From assembly GCA_013398055.1 (NCBI GenBank), contig VZRS01009539.1, forward strand, positions 614,473-678,472: a stretch of DNA of 64,000 nt, written 5' to 3'. Position 1 is the stretch's first letter, and every line of letters begins with the position of its first letter. Below are positions 9,948 through 19,800 of this stretch, piece after piece. The DNA comes from Ifrita kowaldi. Taxonomy: Eukaryota; Chordata; Aves; Passeriformes; Cinclosomatidae. The position numbers were made by a program, and so were the translations under genes. The notes under the pieces were generated by a model that saw only the letters and a program-made list of their open reading frames with translations, did no database searches and had not been told where the DNA came from.

Positions 9948-10400
9948 GAGATCAGCACTGTGGAAAAGGAACTGGGGGTCCTGGTTGTTGGCAAGTTGCA
10001 TATGAGTCAGCAGTGTCCTGGCAGCCAAGAGGGCTGAGTGTGTCCTGAGGGAAATCAGGCACAGCATCGCCAGCCAGGCAGGGAAGGGGATTGTCCTGCT
10101 CTGCTCTGCACTGGGGCCGCCTCACCTGAGTGCTGGGGGCAGTTTTGGGTGCCACAATATGAGAAAGACTTTCAGCCATTAGAGAGCAGCCAAAGGAGGG
10201 CCACAAAGATGGTGAAGGGCCTTGAGGGGAAGCCGTATGAGGAGTGGCTGAGGTCACTTGGTCTTTTCAGCCTGGAGACTGAGGGGAGACCTCATTGCAG
10301 TTACGACTTCCTCATGAGGGAAAGAGGAGGGGAAGGCACTGATCTCTTCTCTCTGGTGACTGGTGACAGGACACCAGTGAATGGTCTGATGTCTCAGGGG
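9948..10400 (+). mobile_element. CR1 LINE fragment (end of ORF2 and start of 3' region), lacks its 3' end
   Basis: The sequence follows the CR1 consensus from GAGATCAGCACTGTGGAAAA (equivalent to GCTGGAGA...GACCTGGGGGT) through the C-terminal reverse-transcriptase ORF. It includes CTCACCTGAGTGCTG, GGAGGGCCACAAAGATGG, GAGGAGTGGCTGAGG and TTTTCAGCCTGGAGA. It stops matching near TCTCAGGGGG. Frames in it are interrupted or shifted, so it is dead. It lies just left of an LTR of opposite orientation, and another CR1 3' end lies beyond that LTR and env remnant. Confidence 0.8.
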
Positions 10401-10404
10401 GTTT

Positions 10405-10520
10405 TCTGATGCCGCTTGAGCACCAGCGTGCCACGGCCTTCCTAGAGAGAGTGTCCTGCAAGGAGCAGCTCTTCTACGGGCTAAGGCAAACCTCCCTGGA
10501 CAGCGAGGGATTTCAGCAAG
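10405..10520. other. Unassigned GC-richer segment between CR1 and LTR
   Basis: About 116 bp joins the broken CR1 to the reverse-strand LTR. It is neither CR1 nor clearly LTR. It could be extra U5 sequence of that LTR, or captured flank. It contains a 38-codon forward frame starting at ATG 10409 that I do not recognise. Confidence 0.4.
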
Positions 10521-10646
10521 TGTAGCGATTTTTCAGCTGCAAGTGATTTCAGCTCTTGTGATTCAGCTCTTTGTGAAATACCCCGAAGCTAACACGGGGA
10601 CAGAGAGACAGGGACACCTGTATGGCAGTTCCACAGAGAAAGTAGC

Positions 10647-10652
10647 TTTATT
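10647..10652 (-). terminator. Polyadenylation signal in reverse-strand LTR
   Basis: AATAAA on the reverse strand, downstream of the TATA-like box of the same LTR. Confidence 0.6.
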
Positions 10653-10720
10653 GTCCAGCAGCTCTGTGAAGGGAAGGCCAGGGACAGGTTCTCCCCCACC
10701 TTTCAGGGCAGACCCGGGCT

Positions 10721-10729
10721 CTTTTTATG
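10721..10729 (-). promoter_or_regulatory. TATA-like box in reverse-strand LTR
   Basis: CATAAAAAG followed by a GC-rich segment, in U3 of the LTR. Confidence 0.5.
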
Positions 10730-10820
10730 AGAAAGGCTGGGGGAGGGCAGAAACCAGTTAGCCAACTGGATACAATGTATTACCATAGCGAAGCAAAGCA
10801 TGCTGGGGGTAGTTCACTGG

Positions 10821-11642
10821 TCACCGTAACTTAAAAGGTGAGTTGCTCAACTCAGAGTCCTTATGGCCACAGGCATCCCTTCTCCAGGGGAGCACAGAGG
10901 GCTGCTGGGCTAAGAGCTCACAGCCCTCCACAACTCCCCCTTCTTTTCTTACTAAGAACGCCTCCCCAGCAGCCTTTTTAAAACAGCGTAAAAAACATGA
11001 GAACATAAGTAATACAACAAGAATTACAATAAAAATCCACAAAGCACCCTTAACTAAAGAAAGTGCCCACCCTTGCAGTCCCCATTGTCCGAGAAAGTTG
11101 TTGAGACCATCTGTGAATTTTTCTTCAGTCTTGATTTGGTGGACTTGGTCTTTCAGCAGCTGGATGTTCTTAGAGATGGAGTCACTACGTGACGTTAAAT
11201 CAGAGCAGCACATGCCTTCAATATCTTGACAGCCATGTCCATGGGCTAGCAGCAGGAAGTCGATGGCTGCCCGGTTTTGCAGTGTTGCATGTCTGGTGGT
11301 CTCTTCTTCTCGGAGGAGATCGCTAAGGGCGGCAGATGTTGCATTGGCCTGCTTGCTAAGCCAGCACCCCAGGTGATTTAGCTCACCAAGGGCTTTAGCA
11401 GCGGCTACCCAAGGTAGAAGCAAGGAGACTGCTACCCTTTTTCCTTTACTCCAATTAATAATTTGAGAATCACAGTTTTCATCATATTCCACATATGATC
11501 GTTTTTGGCGTGCCAATTTGTGTGCCGAATTATTCTTTAAACTTTGGAGTCTTGTAATATTTGGGGTGAGGGTAGTAAGCTGGCCAAGGCTACAAGGAGC
11601 TAGACAGGGGTGGGGCTTCTGATAGGAAACATAAACAAAAAG
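10821..11642 (-). pseudogene. env: Retroviral env remnant: end of surface subunit plus whole transmembrane subunit
   Basis: The reverse frame is open for about 273 codons. The surface subunit is lost except its last ~40 residues, which end in a furin-like RQKR site. Counting from the serine after that site, cysteines sit at positions 9 and 45 and bracket a hydrophobic internal fusion loop (SLLLPWVAAAKALG), the arrangement known from alpharetrovirus transmembrane proteins. Next come a heptad-rich segment, an immunosuppressive-region-like LQNRAAIDFLL, a CX6CC motif (C-QDIEGM-CC), a second helical segment, and a membrane anchor (around WIFIVILVVLLMF) followed by FSCFLRCF. The frame continues through the polypurine tract and ends inside the 3' LTR. 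The gene start, signal peptide and most of the receptor-binding part are missing, so it cannot make a functional envelope. There is no AUG at the front of the frame. In life the protein fuses viral and cell membranes. Confidence 0.88.
10933..10950 (-). other. Polypurine tract before reverse-strand LTR
   Basis: On the reverse strand AAGAAAAGAAGGGGGAGT directly precedes the LTR start TGTGG. It lies within the env reading frame. Confidence 0.8.
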
Positions 11643-11888
11643 TTATGTCAGACAAAGTTTAGGCTGGATATTAGAAAATGGTTCTTCACCCAGAGGGTGG
11701 CTGGGCATTGGAACAGGCTCCCCAGGGAAGTGGCCACAGCTCCAAGAATGACAGAGTTCAAAAAGTGTTTGGACAACTCTCTTAGGCACATGGGGTTCTT
11801 GGGGATGGTCCTGTGCAGGGCCAAGAGTTGGACTCAACGATCCTTTTGGCTGTCTTCCAAATCAGGACATTCAATGATTCTATGATTC
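11637..11888 (+). mobile_element. CR1 LINE 3' end
   Basis: Matches the CR1 3' untranslated region from about AAAGTTATGTCAG and TTTAGGCTGGATATTAG through TCTTCACCCAGAGGGTGG and GGAACAGGCTCCCCAGGGAA to the terminal CAATGATTCTATGATTC. Same strand and similar subfamily as the copy at 9948-10400. In consensus order the two overlap by about 20 bp rather than abutting, and the overlap is not identical. Confidence 0.8.
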
Positions 11889-13667
11889 ACATAAAAATGG
11901 TGCAATACTGGCAGCATTGCAGATCCTCTAGACATCAATTTGGTTTGGGATCTCTCTCATTAATTTCTATTATCAGGTATTACTTACAATTCTTTCAAGA
12001 AGTCTAAATAAATGTAAGGTCTAATAAAAAAAAAGTAGGCATTAATTTACTACTGCAGCACTTTATTACTGTAGAAGTTACCTGTTCTATGAGTACTTTC
12101 ATAGCAAGTGAAATGCAGAGAACTCAATTCCATTTGACCAAAGACAAAGATTGTTAAATGTCCAAGGCCCACAAGTAACGTGCCTTTCCAAACTGAAGCA
12201 TGATTTTTGGGAAACCTCGTGGCAGATGATTTGGTTAATATGTCATTGTTTTCCAGGTGAGTTTTTCATAAGGGAATGTAATAGAAGTTTGAGGGCACAT
12301 ACCTCAGAAAAACACATAAATATTTATCTGAAACATAATGTGATGACAAATATTACTTGTTTGTGAGGTTTTATTATAGGCTTAGCTCACCTGTGTGGCC
12401 TCCAAACATGTATTTTGTGGTTCAAGGAAGGAAATTATTCTTTTACTCAAGAGATACAGTGCGAAAAAGATTTGGAATCCGAGGTTACACTGTATTTCTC
12501 ATTAACATATACAGAGTTTTCAAGACTTCAAAAAAACCAGTCTTAATTAACCAGAATGATGAATGCAGGCAATCAGGTAATCCCAACCCTACATACTTTT
12601 ATCAGCTCTTACAAATCCACTTGCAGGAGGCCAGTGCAAACATGAGTGGCTGGTGCAGTACAGATCCATGTGAGTAGTGCCTGAACTCAGTGGTGAAGCA
12701 CAATATTTGTCCTGACAATGCCATGGGAGGCAAGAGAGAACTGTACGAAAGCCCAGTGTGAAGATAACACCCAGGTCTCTGTCAGAGAGTGAAATGGTGA
12801 GAGGTGTTGCTTGATTATAAAGGTATAGAACATTTTCCAGGTGACTTCTTTCCGAAAGTGAAGAAGAAAACAACAAAAAAAAAAAAGAAATGAAGTTTCA
12901 GAGAATAAGGCTGCACCTCACATATGGTATGACATGAACGAACAGCTTAGATGGCTCAGATTGTGTGAAACTGAATGATAAGTACCTGCCTCACTACTGA
13001 AAAAGGATATCAGCATGCTAAAATCTTTTACTTTTCTCATTAACTAAATGTAAGTATACAGTTTGCTTGGCAAGCTTTTGCCCTCTTTCCCACAAATGCT
13101 GACAAAATAAGGACCTCTGGTAATTACTTCATCTGAAAAATCAAAATAATCAAGTCACTTACTATTTAGATACCTTTTTATGGATTTAAATATCCTATCT
13201 GAAGACTTCAAATTTCAGACTTCTTGCCAGTGTTCCAGATGTTTCCCATTGCTCTGAACATCAGAATAAAAAGTTTATTTCATGAGGACATCCTTCAAAG
13301 AGAGTTTGGCCAAAATGCCATTGTGACATGCTGCAACAGTGAGAAGTGATTCATCTTTTCTCTGTTTCCTAGCCAAGCAAGGTATCCATTCATTATTTTC
13401 CCCAAATAGGACGTTCTTTTGTAGCATAAGCTTTTAAAGTCCTCTTTATCTTCATTAAACCGTCACACCAGCCGACAAAGTTTTGTCACTGAGCTCCAGC
13501 AGTACTAGTATTAAATGAGTCCCACCAAGTTCTCTGGTGTAAACATTTGTACAGTACCTGAAACATAGTAGGAGACGTCTCAGCTGGCTACTCAAGTATG
13601 TCAGTTTGCATCCAGCTACGTACAATTTTCACAGTCTTAAATTGTCAGGGAAATCAGATGTGATCGT

Positions 13668-13698
13668 GATGAAGATAACTGATAATAACTGAAGATAA
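13668..13698. repeat. Imperfect short tandem repeat (GAAGATAACTG)
   Basis: GAAGATAACTG occurs twice with a GATAATAACT between, giving three related units in 31 bp. Confidence 0.6.
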
Positions 13699-14159
13699 CT
13701 GTGTTTCCACACTGGTTATTTCCTTGCATTCCTAGAGTCCACACAGAAGATGGGTGCTGAAATCCACATTATGTTTAGCTCTTGCAGCTTTGCACTTATT
13801 TAAGCATTCTTGGGCTTGAGTAGTAACATGTAGAACCATGTGGTTACAACTCAGTCTGTGGCTGTTTCTGGGTTGATGAGCATATTCAAATTCATGGCCT
13901 GACTTTGGAAGGAAACCTGAAATTAAAGGATAAAGACCAGCAGAGTGGCATAATGGATAAAAGAAATTCCGCAGAAATGCGCAGGTAGCAACATGTGCTA
14001 CAGCATGTACCACATCACCTGACCAGGATCATTTCACAACAAAAGATTTCCAAGTCCCTCTCCAGAAGCTGCTGAATCTCCTCTTGCCCTACACACCTTG
14101 GAACACTCAGAGAGTGAGATTCAAACCTGCCCTGATCCTACAGATCTTCTTAATGAGCT

Positions 14160-14195
14160 CCAATTTATAGATGAGGCAATCGAATCACAATTACT
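14160..14195 (+). mobile_element. Possible MIR-type SINE core fragment
   Basis: CCAATTTATAGATGAGGCAA resembles the MIR consensus stretch around TTTTACAGATGAGGAAACTG. Only about 35 bp can be aligned by eye, so this is weak. Confidence 0.25.
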
Positions 14196-15690
14196 TTTTT
14201 CAATGAATATTTCAAAATTTTAACATTCTTTATATGAAAGGCTATTCCATTCATTGGTTAAAAGAAGTCAGCTTGTCCTTCAAATGCTAGAGAGCAAGTC
14301 TGAAGGGTATTCTTTCAGGAATACTAAGATTTCTTTGTAAAAGTTGATTAGATTTGACTGGTAGAATTGCTACAGACTATGGAGAAACCAGTGGGGGAAA
14401 AAATCACTTTTCATTGGCAATGTAGTCTATCTACTGAGGTCTTTTGCCAATATTTAAAGGTATGGTGACATTCAAACACGACAAACTGTACTGATTGTAC
14501 CATGAGTTATATTACAACTCCAACGCTTTTGTTGCTATCATTTTTCAACATGAAACAGATTCCGTGCAAAACAAATAATGAAATTTGAATAGCTGAGATT
14601 TAATCATCCTTTCAGTCTTTCATATTTAAATAATCCTTCCATATGTGCTATAAATTGAGCCCTTTTTCCTTGTTTATAAAATATGTATTCTATCCCATAA
14701 GAGATACTAAAATAAAATAAATTATCTCTACAGTGATCTTTAATCTGAACATCTCACCTAGAAAGAACAGAAAGTTCTGGAAAAGTACTCAGCAGAATAT
14801 CCATTATTTAAGATTTATTTTAGCCCATCACACATAAGTTATTGATATATTTTTCAAGATAGATGCTAACATTTCCTATCATTATTGTAGTAAACGCTAG
14901 TACTTTTTGTTTATCATTGAGAAGAAGCATTTTGACTTCACCTTTCTACTTCCTTCCCAACACAATGAGATATTGGTCCTATTTGAGTGTTTACAAATTA
15001 GTGGTGGATATTTCATAGCAAAGAAATTGAGAGAGTGAACAGCTGGGTAAAATGGAAGGGCTGGAACAAGGTCTTAAGTGCAAAGAGGAGTGAGGGAAAT
15101 GAAAAAAACATTAGCTTATTACACTGATAATAGTAGAAATATTCAGAGTGACATATATACAAAAGCATTTCCAATTTTGGATGCCAACATACTTATTTAC
15201 TGCAGTGTTTTCAGGGCATTACATGTGCTGTGTGTTAAACAGAACTGGAATGATTATCACATATTGTAGGTAAGGGTTCTCCTATGTGTACTTTTGCCTT
15301 TTGTGAAAACATACATTGCTACATGGCACGAAGTTCAAGATCCCCTGATGCACCCTAAAACTCCTTATCTCACTCTCATTATCTTGTGACTAAGTCTGCC
15401 AGCCATTTTCTCCAAGTCATCCCATCTGCCCAAAATCTACCACTGATCACCAGTTTAGCTTTCTCAGTTTAGGGGAAAAATAGAATTATTTTTCATTGCC
15501 TTCTGCCCGAGCCTCTGGCAGTCACATCAACAGTCCCATCTGTTCTTTTTTTCAGCTTAATCCCACCCAGATTTCTGATTTTAGAATTTGCAGTTTAAAG
15601 GGAGGATATGTGATATGCATAATCAATGGATTTACTCCATACAAAATCCTTGCACAGCAGCTCACCTTCCTTCTCTTTTTCTCATACATA

Positions 15691-15708
15691 CACACATGTG
15701 CATGTGTG
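15691..15708. repeat. Perfect inverted repeat
   Basis: CACACATG-TG-CATGTGTG, an 8-bp arm palindrome in a CA/TG-rich tract. Confidence 0.8.
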
Positions 15709-16765
15709 CACATAAAAACTTTCATTTTAAACACGCTTTTCTTAAATGAGAAAACACCAATCATACCTTTGGATTGATTAAGTATTGCTATCTTGATGAA
15801 TTGGGTTAAGAGCAGGGATGTCAGAAATGTTTAATCACCAGGCCTGACAGCACATGCTGTAGATTTTCAGAGCTGGGCTGGAGGCAGCAAAAGAAAATGT
15901 CTGTACATATGTCTTAAAATTGTCATTTTTTATCACGTCTCATTGTTCTAATATTAAGAAGCACAGACAGTTGCTCCATCACTGGGGGAGTGGAGTTCAC
16001 ATCAAAGCTATATTTTGCTGATTTTCACAAATAACCACTTACAGGAAGAACAAGCAAATGAATAAAATTAAACCTGAGTTGGCCCAAAAAATTTTGTTGG
16101 CTCCTTTTAGGACCACGGCAGAGCTTAGTATCTGCAGGAAACAGAATCTGTTAGTGATGCAACCTAGATCCCTTAAGCAGAATCCTGAAAGTCTAATTTA
16201 TTTGCTTTTTCACATCATAGAGAAAAAAAAAATAAAGAGTACGGCACATAAAACACATCTCACCCAAGTCTTGGGGTCAAAATCTACGTGTGGTGCTTAT
16301 ATCACTATAACCCCAACAGCAGTGTGAGATACTAGGCTGACAATAAGAGAATAACTCTGAAACCTGATAAAGCTTTCAGTTTAGGTATAATTAAGATTAG
16401 GTCTTTGGGCTCTTCCATGGATTCACCAGCCACTAATACTTCATAATACAGCTCGTCAGGAAGAGACAATTTCTGTTCACACCTACTGGGGTATATACCA
16501 CACAAACAGAGTTAGTCTGACAGTATTCCTCCTTACAAACTGGTTGCTGCTGAATTCTGTGGGAGTCTGCATGAAAATGCCAATGCATAACACATTTCTA
16601 AAAATATCTTGTATATTTTTAATAAGTATCTTAAAAATTAAGAAAAATATAGGTGGAATCTCACTCCTTATATGGACACTTTACAAGCATTTTTTGGAAG
16701 AAAGATCTCACATCATTATGGCCTCTAAGCTTACTTCTGCATATATGGAATAAAAAAATGTATGT

Positions 16766-16812
16766 AGAATCACAGAATCATTGAATAGTCTGAATTGGAA
16801 GGGACTTTCTAC
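16766..16812 (-). mobile_element. Short CR1 3' end, reverse strand
   Basis: AGAATCACAGAATCATTGAA followed by TGAATTGGAAGGGACTTT is the complement of the CR1 3' end. Only about 45 bp are kept; this is a severely 5'-truncated copy. Confidence 0.65.
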
Positions 16813-19800
16813 ATATGCATAATAAACACCCCCATAAGTGGTATTCCTAAATTCAGCCAGCGATGTGGGATATGGAGTAGGTGTCCCGGCAATTCTTAAT
16901 GCTTTCCCAAAATTTTCTACTCTTTGACATTCTTCTAGTTCTTGTGCAAATGCTGAGGACAAAGAAAGTTCCCATCACAGACAAATCCTGGATCACAGAT
17001 GACACATGGAGATATTACTAATCTGTCTTCCTGGAGATGAACTGGCTGCTCCTCTTGAGAGCCAAGGCTGCTCTTGAGCCTGAAGCCTGTTTAAGGCATA
17101 ACACATGTCCGGATCTGAATAGTTGAACACTTACAATAACATTTCTGAGGCAACACAAGCTCAGAAACAAACAACTGCTACTTTGGACTGTGATCCAGGT
17201 ATTCCTATCAAATTATATTTCTATCAAACATCATGGTTTTAGGTCAGTGTTTCAGGAAATAAGAACATCAAAGTTAAGAACTGTTTAATTTTTCTTATAA
17301 ATTGCATACTGCTTTAGCCATAACATCTGGCCTTACTTAAGAAATCTGTGTTTGATTTCCAGCTCTTATTTTGACTTGCTGTGAGAGGCTGCCAAGAAAC
17401 CCCAACATAAAAAAAAATAAAGAGAAAAAAAACCCTGCAAACAAAAGCAAAGGTCTGTAAAACCGGGACCACTTACACTGTTCAAATTTGCAAGACCTTT
17501 AAGGATTTACAAGAAAGAGTGATTTAGAGAAGCAAGAGAACACTCTCATTTTTTATTTAATTACTCTTACATTTTACAACTTGTTAAGGTACTATCTAAT
17601 TTAATTTATCTTCTTTATGGATGGTTGCTAGCATATACACATTTAAATGGCCATAGAACTCCTTTTCTTTTCACAAATTTGCTTGTTTAACCATAATATA
17701 AAATGAACACCTTCTTCAACAAAATATGCCTACAGGTCTTTTCTTACACTGGACCTGCACCAACAGACTTTTTATTGCATTGCTCTGAAAACCCCCTGGC
17801 TGTTTGATAGACTATATATATTTCCTTTGGGGTTACCTCTCACAATAATTCCTATTTCCATGCAACTCAGACAAGAAATAAATTTAGGCACCAAGAAACC
17901 CTAATTTGAGTGGAATCAGCATATTAATGTATGTTCCTTCTCTATATTCAGTAGGCTTCTGAATGTCACCTCAGAAAAAGGTGTTCTTGCTGGTGTATCT
18001 GTGACCAGTTCACTAAAAAAACACATTTATTCAGCAGGGTTGTGCTGCACTACAATTACTCTGATGTTTGTTTTCACCTTTTTTACTTTATTGCCACAGT
18101 GTAAAAAAGCCTTCAGGAAAGTCTAAATTAGTCTGACTACCTATATTACATGAAAGGCTTTTGTGTATATAAGATATACCAGGAAATACTGTAGAGCAAA
18201 ATGTATTTAAATTAAATTAAAGCAAGCCGTCCTCAGACTGATGGGCTTGTCTTTCACTGGGATGAGATGGTGGATCTGCACTTAACCCAAAAATAGTTAG
18301 CCTGATTCAGACCAACTGGAAATTATCCAAAGGAGGTGAACTGGTAAAGGTAAGGGCCAGAAGAATTTCTTTCAAGACATTTATAACAACATCAGCAGTT
18401 GGACAGTCAAAAATAATAAAGCTTTGTGGCAGGCATTTACAAAACGACATGGGAAATGTTTCCCCTCTGCCTCTGGGGCACAGGAGGATCACTTGACAGA
18501 GGTTTGTAAACAAGACCAGTGTACATAGACCATGCAATACCATGAAGCATCTACTGTTCTTTTTTCTGCTTCCCTTCTCACTTTATTCTTGTCTAGAGGC
18601 AAAATACATTGCATGACACAATGAGAAAGCACGGAAATTTTATTAAAAAGTAAGACAAGAAAAAGAAAGCAGTTTGAAAAATAAAAGGGGGAAAATAGCT
18701 GTTGCTGCAGGATAAATCCCAGACTAGTTACTCTTACTGGCATCTGCACATGTTTGGGGGCAATGGGAACGTGAGGACCACTGCCATGCTCCTGTCACAC
18801 TGCCATAATCAAGCAGTTTTATCAAGCAAGGGTCAGTCTTGCAACCAACAAAACTGAAGAAGACTGTGTAATGTGTTTACAGGTCACAGCAAGAACACTT
18901 TCATTTATCAGGAAATGAGAATAGAGCTGTGCTGTGTCTTTGACAAGAAATTGCCATTTCTTTGTAGGAGTTGGTCCTTTGCCAACGTTTCATCTAAGTG
19001 CATCTTTTTTTTGGGCTGCAGAAGGAATTGTCAGTGGTCCAAAACAACATACTTAAAGTGTTATATGCCAAGTGCCTCAAGTGGCCCAGAAAACCAAAAC
19101 ATGCATTTAGAGCACTGACTATTCACTTAAGCAAGGCTATTTTTGCTAAATGGGAGGCTCACTAATGGACTAGTTCATTGAAATAATGCCTGGATTTGTA
19201 CTTGCATCTTCCAAAATTACTACATTTCTATTCTAGAATCAAATAGTCTAAATATCATTTGGTTTTGTTTGCTTCCTTTATAAAACATTCTGTGAGCAGC
19301 TCTGGTGGCAAGTACAAGAGCTAAAGGTTTAGACATGAAGGCAAATATGAAACCTCTATTTGGACTGCAGTCTGGCACACTGAGGCATTCATTATGGGAT
19401 AAGGGCTGGAATGGACATGGACACGCTTTAGAATGGCTGCCAAATCCTGGTGAGGAAAGACAAAACACCTCCACCAAAATGAAGTGATGTTGCTAACACA
19501 CAAAGCTTTCCACTGGAAGTGGCTGAATTTGCTATGTCTTATTGGCTCATTTAAGGGTTGGACCAAGCCATTGTGCAGGTTCAGTATTCTTCAGGTTAGG
19601 TATCCTTCATCAGGATTTATCCCTGTGAATTTCAGCACCTAACAGATGCCCTGTTCAGCAAGGGGAAACTCAGTTTATCTGAATTGAGTGGCAAGAATCT
19701 TTGGCAACACACCTCTGATGATCTTAAAAGAGTTAGGGAAGAGCAAACATTTTCAAGCCTCAGGTTCAGATTCCGTCATTGCTGTCATGCTGGTCAGCAT

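Larger units (their letters stand above)
10521..10932 (-). mobile_element. Reverse-strand retroviral LTR (3' LTR of the env remnant)
   Basis: On the reverse strand the LTR starts TGTGGAGGGCTGTGAGC directly after a polypurine tract and plausibly ends ATCGCTACA, giving TGT...ACA ends and about 412 bp. A TATA-like CATAAAAAG (forward 10721-10729) and an AATAAA (forward 10647-10652) lie about 75 bp apart in the right order. The left boundary is less certain than the right one because the far flank is also unassigned. Its ends differ from those of the 3388-4583 element, so this is another family. Confidence 0.7.
11889..16765. other. AT-rich non-coding stretch
   Basis: No gene found. Open frames at 12357-12677, 12589-12876, 13732-14013, 15496-15777 and 16058-16327 show no recognisable family. 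Small repeats are listed separately. Confidence 0.5.

Noticed and set aside
10038..10409. 123-codon forward frame as a host gene
   Set aside because: It is a decayed part of CR1 ORF2.
3388..11642. That the mini-retrovirus and the env/LTR remnant are parts of one provirus
   Set aside because: Opposite strands, different LTR lengths and terminal sequences, and the first has its own complete target duplication.
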